DNA of 39,705 nt from Prevotellaceae bacterium UBA2744. Lineage in GTDB: Bacteria > Bacteroidota > Bacteroidia > Bacteroidales > Bacteroidaceae. Of the stretch, positions 26,431 through 33,112 are shown one piece after another. The position numbers and the translations under genes are program-made. The notes under the pieces are model-generated. The model was given only the letters and a program-made list of their open reading frames with translations. It did not search any database and had not been told where the DNA came from. Position 1 is the first letter of the stretch, and the number at the start of each line of letters is the position of its first letter. Where the stretch lies: positions 1 to 39,705 of the forward strand of contig DEJQ01000001.1 in assembly GCA_002353575.1 (NCBI GenBank). Direction: 5' to 3'.

Positions 26431-26438
26431 TACCTTTG
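26431..26438 (+). promoter_or_regulatory. -7 box of the small lipoprotein gene
   Basis: TACCTTTG, exact consensus, 51 bases before the ATG at 26490. No clear -33 element. The leader contains an AT-rich stretch TTTATTGTTTAAC. Confidence 0.6.
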
Positions 26439-26489
26439 CATCGGTTTTAGAAAGCAAATTTATTGTTTAACATTTTAAAGTAGAAAATT

Positions 26490-26678
26490 ATGAAGAAGTT
26501 GGTATTCGCATTCGCTGCTATCGTAGCTGTATCTTTCGCATCTTGTGGTGGTAACACTGCTTCAACTGAAGCTGCTGCTGACTCAACAGAGTGTGTTGAC
26601 ACTATTGACACTGTTGCTGTTGACACTGCTGCTGCTGATACTGTTGCTGCTGACACTACAGTTGTAACTGCTCAGTAA
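26490..26678 (+). CDS. Small Thr/Asp/Ala-rich lipoprotein (62 aa)
   Basis: The gene encodes a signal peptide with lipobox (VSFASC, Cys19) followed by about 43 residues of low complexity: Ala, Asp and Thr in a loose DT-V-A-AD repeat (DTIDTVAVDTAAADTV). The mature chain would be acidic, unfolded and lipid-anchored, probably on the outer membrane. Similar tiny lipoproteins occur across Prevotella. Function is unknown; a spacer, adhesion or metal-binding role could be imagined but nothing here shows it. It has its own promoter and a very strong terminator, so it is likely highly expressed alone. Confidence 0.85.
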   Translation: MKKLVFAFAAIVAVSFASCGGNTASTEAAADSTECVDTIDTVAVDTAAADTVAADTTVVTAQ

Positions 26679-26729
26679 TTCACAGCGAACAAAGACAACC
26701 TTCCGAGGGTAACCTCGAAGAGAGATTGG

Positions 26730-26765
26730 ACCTGCCAGACTTAGTCTTGCAGGTTTTTTTTTTCA
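26730..26765 (+). terminator. Terminator of the small lipoprotein gene
   Basis: ACCTGC-c-AGAC / GTCT-t-GCAGGT stem with three-base loop and eleven T. A smaller hairpin (CGAGG-GTAA-CCTCG, 26704-26717) precedes it. Confidence 0.92.
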
Positions 26766-26828
26766 AAAAACGAAAAAAGAATACATTATAAACTTAAAAC
26801 TATAAAGCAGCGGAATCTATTATGAATT

Positions 26829-26880
26829 AAAAAGGGCCGCCACTCCATCACGGGGATGACGGCCCCAAACGCTCATATAA
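26829..26880 (-). terminator. Conserved 3' hairpin element, copy 1
   Basis: Read on the minus strand: box TTATATGAGCGTT (26868-26880), then a 13-base stem GGGCCGTCATCCC / GGAGTGGCGGCCC with loop CGTGAT and one C-A mismatch, then TTTTT. A second copy at 31993-32041 has the same box and a stem with compensatory changes. It sits 6 bases after a 54-codon gene. Confidence 0.85.
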
Positions 26881-26886
26881 AAAACC

Positions 26887-27051
26887 TCATTTTATTAACT
26901 TCAATGTCTGCAATACTATATTAGTTATATCTTGAGCATACTTCTCTGACTCCCCCGAAGCCGCTCCTAATTTAGAGTACAAATAATTCCTAATTTGCAG
27001 TTTCAAGGGTTTTTCAAGTAATTCTTCATTCATTTCCTTGTCAGACTTCAT
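26887..27051 (-). CDS. Hypothetical small protein (54 aa)
   Basis: A 54-codon frame starting MKSDKEMNEELLEK and ending TNIVLQTLKLIK. It is charged in the first half, mildly amphipathic throughout, has no signal peptide or membrane helix, and resembles no family I recognise. Support for it being real is indirect: it is directly followed by a strong, structured terminator on the same strand, and codon use looks ordinary for the window. A promoter-like TAATTTTG lies on the minus strand just upstream (27086-27093). The role is unknown. Confidence 0.55.
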   Translation of the reverse strand: MKSDKEMNEELLEKPLKLQIRNYLYSKLGAASGESEKYAQDITNIVLQTLKLIK

Positions 27052-27085
27052 AACATTCTTAGGTGTTTCTTATATACTTTTCCGT

Positions 27086-27093
27086 TGCAAAAT
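27086..27093 (-). promoter_or_regulatory. -7 box upstream of the 54-aa gene
   Basis: Minus-strand TAATTTTG matches TAnnTTTG exactly and lies about 35 bases before the ATG at 27051. It supports expression of this small gene. Confidence 0.5.
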
Positions 27094-27196
27094 TATGGAG
27101 TATTTCTTATATTCTGATATTTTCATCTATACTTTTTCCGTCCATTTTAGTCCATTTCGTTTTATATCTGACATGAAGGAATTTATACTACTTTGT

Positions 27197-27229
27197 TTTG
27201 GATAGAATGAAAAAAATAAACTACATTTG
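27197..27229 (+). promoter_or_regulatory. Promoter of the HTH/LRR/kinase operon
   Basis: TTTG at 27197-27200, a 21-base spacer, TACATTTG at 27222-27229. Both boxes match well. The expected transcription start (about 27235) falls on the ATG itself, so the first gene may be translated from a leaderless mRNA. Confidence 0.75.
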
Positions 27230-27234
27230 CAGAC

Positions 27235-27849
27235 ATGGAAACAGAATACAGAAATACGCCATCTTTCAGCAAGGAACAGATCCGACAGATTTGCCTTAAT
27301 GTAGAACAGGCTCTGGGGCAACCTGTGAGAACCCCAGGAGATTTTGACCGACTCAGTTATATGATTTATGCACGAACGGGAGAACAACTGAGCCGGAACA
27401 CCCTGCGGCGCGTATGGGGCACATTGGACGACGGCACCAACCCGCGCACCTCTACCCTACTTGCCCTGATTCATTTTCTGGGTTATCGCAATATAGAGAG
27501 TTACCTCGATGCATCAGACAAGATTAAAGGCAGCATGCAGAGCGGTTTCGTTATGAATCGCAAGATAGCCGTAACTACCGATATGCAGATAGGTAATCAG
27601 CTGCGCCTTACATGGTTGCCCGACCGTGTATGCGACATAGAGTATGAGGGCAGTCTCTGCTTCCGTGTTGTCGCCTCAGAGAAAACCCGACTCCAACCAG
27701 GCGACACATTCCTATGCAGTCTTATTATCGATGGCGAACCACTCTATCTGGATCAGTTGCAACATCACGACAACGACGGCAACAGCAGTATTCCCATGTC
27801 GTATATTTGCGGATTGGATCAAGGCATAAAATTCGAGAGAATAAACTGA
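27235..27849 (+). CDS. Putative HTH-containing regulator or adaptor of unknown family
   Basis: A 204-residue soluble protein. The first 90 residues resemble a helical DNA-binding module found in Bacteroidales proteins: DFDRLSYMIYARTGEQLSRNTLRRVWGTLDDGTNPRTSTLLALIHFLGYRNIESYL, where the pattern of a short helix, SRNTLRR and the STLLALIHFLGY helix fits a divergent helix-turn-helix. The rest (about 105-204) is beta-rich (MQIGNQLRLTWLPDRVCDIEYEG). It is 7 bases before the leucine-rich-repeat gene and shares its operon with a Ser/Thr kinase. It could be the cytoplasmic target or regulator of that kinase; this is inference. Confidence 0.6.
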   Translation: METEYRNTPSFSKEQIRQICLNVEQALGQPVRTPGDFDRLSYMIYARTGEQLSRNTLRRVWGTLDDGTNPRTSTLLALIHFLGYRNIESYLDASDKIKGSMQSGFVMNRKIAVTTDMQIGNQLRLTWLPDRVCDIEYEGSLCFRVVASEKTRLQPGDTFLCSLIIDGEPLYLDQLQHHDNDGNSSIPMSYICGLDQGIKFERIN

Positions 27850-27856
27850 TAAACAT

Positions 27857-28492
27857 ATGAAACGTCTGCTTCTGATTTGTCTGATACTCTCCGCGTGGTC
27901 TGTCTGCTATGCTGTAGATCCACCTATAGAGGAATTGCGCAAGAGAACATTCCAACTGCCTCTTAAGTGCGATGGGCAGACAGTTATGGTCACCTTCGTC
28001 AGACTAAGGGGAAGAGACAATTTTGTCAATGTAGGAATAGGTATATATGGCGAACCGGCTATAGATACTGCTACGAAGGGACGACTGGTCATTCCTGATT
28101 CAGTTGTTGCACCTGATGGAAAGAAGTGTTATGTACGAGCAGTGAGACGACAGGCATTTGCCCATTGTACAGGACTAACTGAAGTAGTACTTCCACAGAC
28201 CCTGTGCGACATAGGCGACCAATCATTTCTCGGATGCACATCACTCCGACAGATTACTATTCCAGCATCAATCAACGTGATTTATCCCGCTGCTTTCCGC
28301 CAATGTCCGTCGTTACGACTCATACGAGTAGAAAAAGAAGACCTCTTCACAATATTTAGTGACATTTTCGACCTTGAGACAGTAGAGGAAGCCATACTCA
28401 TGACACCGGCAGGCAAAGAAAACATGTATCGCAACAGTCTTGTTTTCGGTTTGTTCCGATACCGCATGGAAGACTTCGACCACCTAAAGTAA
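27857..28492 (+). CDS. Secreted BspA-type leucine-rich-repeat protein
   Basis: A 211-residue exported protein with signal peptide (1-19, ending VCYA) and, from about residue 75 on, three or four TpLRR/LRR_5 repeats: GRLVIPDSVV, RRQAFAHCTGLTEVVLPQTLCDIGDQSFLGCTSLRQITIPASINVIYPAAFRQCPSL. The N-terminal 70 residues are a beta-type region of unknown kind. It lacks a type-IX-secretion-like tail, so it is probably periplasmic, where it could meet the outer part of the kinase encoded 6 bases downstream. LRR_5 proteins usually bind proteins. A sensory-partner role is inference from the operon. Confidence 0.8.
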   Translation: MKRLLLICLILSAWSVCYAVDPPIEELRKRTFQLPLKCDGQTVMVTFVRLRGRDNFVNVGIGIYGEPAIDTATKGRLVIPDSVVAPDGKKCYVRAVRRQAFAHCTGLTEVVLPQTLCDIGDQSFLGCTSLRQITIPASINVIYPAAFRQCPSLRLIRVEKEDLFTIFSDIFDLETVEEAILMTPAGKENMYRNSLVFGLFRYRMEDFDHLK

Positions 28493-28498
28493 AACAGA

Positions 28499-29857
28499 AT
28501 GAAAAACAAAGAAATAGACAATAGCATCACAAGCGGTTTTCTCTCCGACCCTATCTTCGACAGCATAGACCGGAAGTTTACCTGCATCGAACCACTACCC
28601 GGCAACGGACAGACAAAACTCTTCAAGGCAAAGCGGTTCGGACGCTGGTACACCCTGAAAAGCATAGCAGGCGAACAGGGCGTTGCCATTGCCGGCTACG
28701 GTCAACTACTGAAGAAAGAGTTTGAAACCCTCATGGCAATACAACACACAGGCGTAGTACAAGCATTGGGAATGGAGAATGTGGAAGGTATCGGTCCATG
28801 TGTCATCATGGAGTATATCGACGGAGCTACCCTTGACGAATGGCTCAGCAAAGAACCTGCTTTGAAGGACAGACGCCGTATTTGCAAAGAGATAGCCGAT
28901 GCCATTGAATACATTCACTCACAAGGAATCGTACACCGCGACATAAAACCCAAGAATATAATGGTAACCCGCATCGGTGAACACGTAAAAATCATCGACT
29001 TCGGATTTGCAGACACAGATCAGCATGCACAACTGAAACAACCTGCAGGCACATATAACTACATGTCGCCAGAACAGATGCAGACGAACATCCCCGACGT
29101 AAGGAACGACATCTATTCCTTCGGTATGCTGATGAAAGAGATGAACTTGGGCAGAGCCTACAAAACCATCATCCGCAAATGCCTGTTGCCACTCGACCAA
29201 CGTTGGAAGAGCATGAACGAAGTGACAAATGCAATAGAGAAGACAGAACGCCGTCGCCCTTGGCAGGCAGTTGCTGTTGCGAGCATAATCCTGTTGGCAG
29301 GAGCTCTCACCCTGCAGACATGGCGACTGCAGCACACCGGCAACTCTGCGTCACTGGCAGCACTTGACTCAATGCGCACAGAACTCGACCAGCAACGACA
29401 GAACAGTCATAACGCGATGTCAGCACTCACCCAACAGATGAAAGATTCAAAGACATCGTTGGGCGACAGCATACAACACCTTGTCAGTGCAAACGAACAA
29501 TTGCAAGAACAATTGAAGAAAGAGGAAAAACTGCAGCAGGCAGCTCTTGTAGCCCTCCACAAAGAAATGCGACGTTCCGGAGTAGAACAGCACACAGACA
29601 CACTAACCAGATTCGAATACCGCTGGAAAGACCTGAGTCTGCGTATTGCAGCCGTAGGACAATATGCCCACAAATATGTTGACGGCCTGGAAAACCAATG
29701 TGACCGCATAAGCAGAGACCGCATCCGCGAATCAATGCTCAACGAATGGCAGTCATGGAGCAACGAAATCAGTCAACGCATAATACTCCTCCTACCAAAA
29801 GATGTCCGCAACGACACCATTCTCCGACAGAACCTGCCCCCAGACATCAAACTATAA
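28499..29857 (+). CDS. Membrane-anchored Ser/Thr protein kinase (Hanks type) with external coiled coil
   Basis: This 452-residue protein has a cytoplasmic kinase domain (about 25-245). Visible are a short glycine loop PLPGNGQTKLFKA, the ATP-contacting Lys in WYTLKSI (Lys54), the HRDIKPKN catalytic loop (146-153), the DFG motif (167-169, in IDFGFAD), GTYNYMSPEQ and NDIYSFGMLMKE, so the enzyme looks active. A single membrane helix follows at about 255-275. The rest (about 280-450) is rich in Gln, Leu and Glu and predicts a long coiled coil outside the membrane. No PASTA repeats are present. It is third in the operon after a secreted leucine-rich-repeat protein. Confidence 0.9.
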   Translation: MKNKEIDNSITSGFLSDPIFDSIDRKFTCIEPLPGNGQTKLFKAKRFGRWYTLKSIAGEQGVAIAGYGQLLKKEFETLMAIQHTGVVQALGMENVEGIGPCVIMEYIDGATLDEWLSKEPALKDRRRICKEIADAIEYIHSQGIVHRDIKPKNIMVTRIGEHVKIIDFGFADTDQHAQLKQPAGTYNYMSPEQMQTNIPDVRNDIYSFGMLMKEMNLGRAYKTIIRKCLLPLDQRWKSMNEVTNAIEKTERRRPWQAVAVASIILLAGALTLQTWRLQHTGNSASLAALDSMRTELDQQRQNSHNAMSALTQQMKDSKTSLGDSIQHLVSANEQLQEQLKKEEKLQQAALVALHKEMRRSGVEQHTDTLTRFEYRWKDLSLRIAAVGQYAHKYVDGLENQCDRISRDRIRESMLNEWQSWSNEISQRIILLLPKDVRNDTILRQNLPPDIKL

Positions 29858-29885
29858 TCCATATTTTATAGTTGCGTATCTTTTT
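29850..29885 (+). terminator. Terminator of the kinase operon
   Basis: AACTATAA / TTATAGTT stem that includes the kinase stop codon, eight-base loop, then GCGTATCTTTTT. AT-rich, so moderate strength. Confidence 0.5.
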
Positions 29886-29908
29886 ACTGAGTGAACCAAT
29901 GTGAATAA

Positions 29909-30304
29909 TCAATCCATTTTACTTTGGCCAAAACCACTCTGAGCAGATGTTGCTCTGATTTTCTTACCCTCCTTATTCCAGGTATATATCCAGCTGCCCT
30001 TACGGCTCGTAATCGTTTTGCCAGACACACCTACTATTTTTCCGACATCCGAAACATTCATTGCTTTCAGCACCTTACCCTTCGCATCATAGATTCGATA
30101 ATACGAATAGTACTTTGCCACGAAGAAGTCACTGCCCCACCCCTTCAGTTCACCTATGCTACCTCGCGACAGCCCACCAATCTTTTTGCCAGCATCATCA
30201 TATACATAATACCAGTTCTTCGTCTCCTCTACGTACGAAATCTGCTGAGCCTGTGCAACTATAGCCAGCACAAACATCAATAAAGAAAAAACTTTTCGTT
30301 TCAT
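29909..30304 (-). CDS. Small secreted protein with WG-repeat-like strands (131 aa)
   Basis: A signal peptide (about 1-20, ending VAQAQ) precedes about 110 residues of repeated short beta hairpins ending in YD-x-x-GK: YYVYDDAGKKIGGL, YYRIYDAKGKVLKAM and YTWNKEGKKI. This looks like a WG-type or beta-propeller-like repeat protein, about three units. It is periplasmic or surface-exposed. A promoter-like TAATTTTG lies at 30358-30365 on the minus strand. No family or role is recognised; it converges with the kinase operon and is not part of it. Confidence 0.7.
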   Translation of the reverse strand: MKRKVFSLLMFVLAIVAQAQQISYVEETKNWYYVYDDAGKKIGGLSRGSIGELKGWGSDFFVAKYYSYYRIYDAKGKVLKAMNVSDVGKIVGVSGKTITSRKGSWIYTWNKEGKKIRATSAQSGFGQSKMD

Positions 30305-30431
30305 ATAAATCCTTTTAATACACTCTATTAAGCCACATTTCCATGAATCGGTCTATCCAAAATTATTAAACGGACGAACCAAATCCATAAGATCATGGAA
30401 GGATACATACGAGCCTCTCCACCTAACTTAT

Positions 30432-31808
30432 TTACACTATTTTAATCTCCGGAATGACAAGATCCGTACCACCCACGGTCTTGTCAGACTGGTAGAACAT
30501 GCAATAGTAAATAGGTAAATAGGTGATACCATTTCTAACACAGACTTCACGTTCATTGCTTAGGACTACAGCGTGATGGATGTTATAGTCTGGAGTCTCA
30601 AGGAAGTTGTCAAGTGCACTATGTACAGTATAGTCTTTACCCGACTTCACCTCAATAGGAAGTATTGTCAGGTTGGTGTAGTCATCCACCAGGAAATCTA
30701 CTTCACCTTTTTGCTTATTGTCATAATAGTGAAGCGAAAAGCCATGTGCATGGAGTTCTTGGGCAACAACGGTTTCATAAACAGCTCCGAGATTCACACT
30801 TCGTTCGTCCCTCAGAACAGCATTGATATTTGTGCCATAAAGGAGGAATGTCAGCAGTCCCACGTCGTTCATGTAGAGCTTGAGAAGATTCTTGTTTTCC
30901 GACTCCAATAGCGGGAATCTTGGATTACTGATGGCCTGAACTGCAAGTGCGATTCCTGAATTGGTAAGATATTCAAATTCGTCAGCATAGTCGCTGAATT
31001 GCTTGTGACCAGCCGTGTCCTCAATCCTCTTCACGACGACCCTTTTTTTCTTATTCTCCATATTTGAGGGAATGAGGTCGTATATCTTCCTGATGACAAG
31101 TTTCTTCTCAGCATCATACTGCGAAGCATCAACCCTGTATAGTGCATGTATGTCACGCTGCACCTTCCTTACCTGTGCAATATTTCTGTTAACCAAGAAT
31201 TTGTTGATAGCCTCAGGAAGCCCTCCAACAAGTAGGTAAATCTTGAATTGTTGCAGCATATAGTTGTGGAGCGACTCGTTCAGCGATTCTCCTTTCAGGA
31301 ACTTGTCCCTGATAGCGTCTATCGTTTCCTGTGCGCACCCCATAGCCAGAAGAAACTCCTCGAAATCCAGCGGGTACATCTCTTCTATGGAAATACTACC
31401 TATAGGAACAGAAGCGGTTTCGGACAATGCAACGCCCAATTCTGAACCACTTGCTATATATGTATATTTGGCCTCCTGGTTCAGAAACTTCAGCATGGTC
31501 ATCAGATGGGGAAAACTCTGTATCTCATCTAAGAACACCAGCGTATCTTCCTTTCGTCCCAAACGATTACCAGCAATAGCTCCTAACTGCAGGTAGAAAT
31601 CGTCGGTTGTCTTAACTGTAGCGAAGATGCCTGCGCCTTCTTTATCCGCCTTCAAATTGATTTCAACGTAGTTCTTGAACAATTTCTTACCTACGTAACG
31701 AATAAGATACGACTTTCCTATCTGTCTGGCTCCATTTACCAGCATAATCTTTTGCGGTTCCTTTTGAAGGAACTCTTCTATACGGCTTGTAAACTTCCTA
31801 TAAAGCAT
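30432..31808 (-). CDS. AAA-type ATPase with DUF4143 domain
   Basis: The 458-residue protein begins MLYRKFTSRIEEFL, with the Walker A variant NGARQIGKSYLI (about 25-36) and Walker B VFLDEIQSFP (about 86-95), then a C-terminal DUF4143 domain with the ending LPIEVKSGKDYTVHSALDNFL, which resembles a PD-(D/E)xK nuclease-like core (ExK). Such ATPases are common, often mobile, in Bacteroidales and have no settled function; toxin-like or defence roles have been guessed. I chose the ATG at 31808 because a -7 box lies at 31833-31840, over the alternative ATG at 31835. Confidence 0.85.
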   Translation of the reverse strand: MLYRKFTSRIEEFLQKEPQKIMLVNGARQIGKSYLIRYVGKKLFKNYVEINLKADKEGAGIFATVKTTDDFYLQLGAIAGNRLGRKEDTLVFLDEIQSFPHLMTMLKFLNQEAKYTYIASGSELGVALSETASVPIGSISIEEMYPLDFEEFLLAMGCAQETIDAIRDKFLKGESLNESLHNYMLQQFKIYLLVGGLPEAINKFLVNRNIAQVRKVQRDIHALYRVDASQYDAEKKLVIRKIYDLIPSNMENKKKRVVVKRIEDTAGHKQFSDYADEFEYLTNSGIALAVQAISNPRFPLLESENKNLLKLYMNDVGLLTFLLYGTNINAVLRDERSVNLGAVYETVVAQELHAHGFSLHYYDNKQKGEVDFLVDDYTNLTILPIEVKSGKDYTVHSALDNFLETPDYNIHHAVVLSNEREVCVRNGITYLPIYYCMFYQSDKTVGGTDLVIPEIKIV

Positions 31809-31832
31809 AATCAGTATCTTGTAATTCGGCTG

Positions 31833-31840
31833 CAAATATA
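31833..31840 (-). promoter_or_regulatory. -7 box of the DUF4143 ATPase gene
   Basis: Minus-strand TATATTTG, exact TAnnTTTG, with a TTTA about 20 bases upstream. It covers the upstream ATG at 31835 and so favours the start at 31808. Confidence 0.6.
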
Positions 31841-31935
31841 CAATTATTATTGTGACTACTTAAAGAAATCGGGACTTTTTCTTGATTTTTTATAGTATTT
31901 TCGGGAATTTTTCGCTTAGTCAGAATGCAAATTTA

Positions 31936-31992
31936 GGGAATTTTTCATTTTTTTATTTTTCATTTTTTATTCTTCATTTTTCATTCTTCATT
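31936..31992. repeat. AT-rich tandem words (TTCATTTTT / ATTCTTC)
   Basis: An imperfect tandem of TTCATTTTT and ATTCTTC words follows the promoter region of the ATPase gene and precedes the hairpin element. The ATTCTTC word returns as a clean tandem at 39122-39149. No gene is visible in 31841-32062. Confidence 0.6.
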
Positions 31993-32041
31993 AAAAAAGG
32001 CTGCCACCCCAACAGGGATGACAGCCCGAACGCTCATATAA
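31993..32041 (-). terminator. Conserved 3' hairpin element, copy 2
   Basis: Minus-strand box TTATATGAGCGTT (32029-32041), perfect 12-base stem GGCTGTCATCCC / GGGGTGGCAGCC with G-U pairs and loop TGTT, then six T. It terminates the four-gene secreted-protein operon and matches copy 1 at 26829-26880. Confidence 0.9.
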
Positions 32042-32062
32042 TACATTCTCCTCCTATATTTT

Positions 32063-32236
32063 TCACCAGATTCCCTTGAAGTCATCATTCATGAAGAAAT
32101 CGTCATCTTTTCCCAGAACTTCAAAATTTGCATCTACCTTCTCCTCGATGAATGGAATCTCAGGAGAAGCTGCAATCACCTGTTCTGTTGTAATGCAAAA
32201 TGCTGCTGCAATAGGTTTACTATATTTCTTTCTCAT
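32063..32236 (-). CDS. Small KYxKP-type protein (57 aa) at the end of the secreted-protein operon
   Basis: A 57-codon gene that starts MRKKYSKPIAAAFCITTEQV, then IAASPEIPF and an acidic, aromatic C-terminal half (GKDDDFFMNDDFKGIW). The layout, K-x-Y-x-K-P at residues 3-8, a hydrophobic/Glu stretch, then (L/I)A(A/G)SP, recalls a class of very short proteins found at the 3' ends of BspA/dockerin operons in Prevotella, which I know only as hypotheticals. There is no normal signal peptide, membrane helix or lipobox. It begins 8 bases after the dockerin gene and is followed by the hairpin terminator. A leader-like peptide or an intracellular partner are both possible. Confidence 0.7.
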   Translation of the reverse strand: MRKKYSKPIAAAFCITTEQVIAASPEIPFIEEKVDANFEVLGKDDDFFMNDDFKGIW

Positions 32237-32244
32237 TATTTTAA

Positions 32245-33102
32245 TTACTGATTTGTTAAATACACATTTATAATATACACGACATCAGCCATATCAATAA
32301 CACCGTCATTGTTGGCATCTGCCAGTGTGGGATTCACTCCGCTTTCATCGCCTGTCAGATAGACATTTGTCACCGCAACAGCATCTGCCACATCGATAGC
32401 ACCGTCCTCGTTGGCATCACCCCTTGCATGAGTCTGAATATCTTCTTGTCCGGGTGCCGTCTGGGGCTCAGAAGGACTTATAGGATTGAAAGGCAACAGA
32501 GTGAAACGTGCTACAAGAGTCTCGTCGTGATAACCCATAAGGTAATTGAGCGACTGCACATCTGTTATTTTCACTCCGCCCTGAAACCAACCTGCAAATG
32601 CATACTGAGGGTCAACTCCGACCACATTCACATTTACATATTGGTCAGCCTCAACCCAAGCTCCACTTACGCGATTGAAGGTACACACTCCGGCAGGTTC
32701 TGACTCCAGATACAGTCGGCTCCGTACATCCATAACTGGTTCGCTTGGATCGTTTGGCAAGAAGTCATACACTGCCACGAAGTCCATCTTTCCGGCTACT
32801 GTAGTGTAACTGATATTGGAACCGCCTTCGTAAGGTACACCATTCAGTTCCCAGTGGTTGAAAATATAGCCACTCTTTGGCGAAGTAGATATATTAGCCT
32901 GTGTTCCCGGGGCGTAATTACCCTTGCCACTAACATATGCCGCCTCAGCAGGTGAGCAACTTACAGTCAGCGGATAGTAGAACACTGGTGTCTGTGGCTC
33001 CGCAGGGTTTGAAGGATTAAAATTCTGCGCCTGCATGCTGCCCGAACAGAGCAGTAGCAGACAACAGAATATTGACTTGATATGTTTCATAGTAGTTTGC
33101 AT
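32245..33102 (-). CDS. Secreted dockerin-domain protein
   Basis: A 285-residue exported protein. Signal peptide to about residue 26 (SGSMQAQ). Two beta domains follow (about 45-125 and 130-210) of a kind with GYIFNHWELNGVPYEGG and AFAGWFQGGVKI, resembling the divergent InlB B-repeat / FIVAR-like fold. The C-terminus (about 226-285) is a type I dockerin with two calcium-binding EF-like loops: GDANEDGAIDVADAVAVTNVYL and ADANNDGVIDMADVVYIINVYL. Either ATG at 33102 or 33090 is possible; the latter gives MKHIKSIF. The gene lies 10 bases after the BspA gene. Dockerins bind cohesins, and a cohesin-like protein is encoded at the head of the operon. Confidence 0.88.
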   Translation of the reverse strand: MQTTMKHIKSIFCCLLLLCSGSMQAQNFNPSNPAEPQTPVFYYPLTVSCSPAEAAYVSGKGNYAPGTQANISTSPKSGYIFNHWELNGVPYEGGSNISYTTVAGKMDFVAVYDFLPNDPSEPVMDVRSRLYLESEPAGVCTFNRVSGAWVEADQYVNVNVVGVDPQYAFAGWFQGGVKITDVQSLNYLMGYHDETLVARFTLLPFNPISPSEPQTAPGQEDIQTHARGDANEDGAIDVADAVAVTNVYLTGDESGVNPTLADANNDGVIDMADVVYIINVYLTNQ

Positions 33103-33112
33103 TGAAACATTA

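Noticed and set aside
26818..26877. 18-codon frame in the hairpin element (MSVWGRHPRDGV...) and an equally long one in copy 2
   Set aside because: Both start at the ATG of the TTATATGAGCGTT box and have 18 codons, but the shared stem sequence is read in different frames in the two copies and the differences are compensatory in the stem. That supports structure, not coding.
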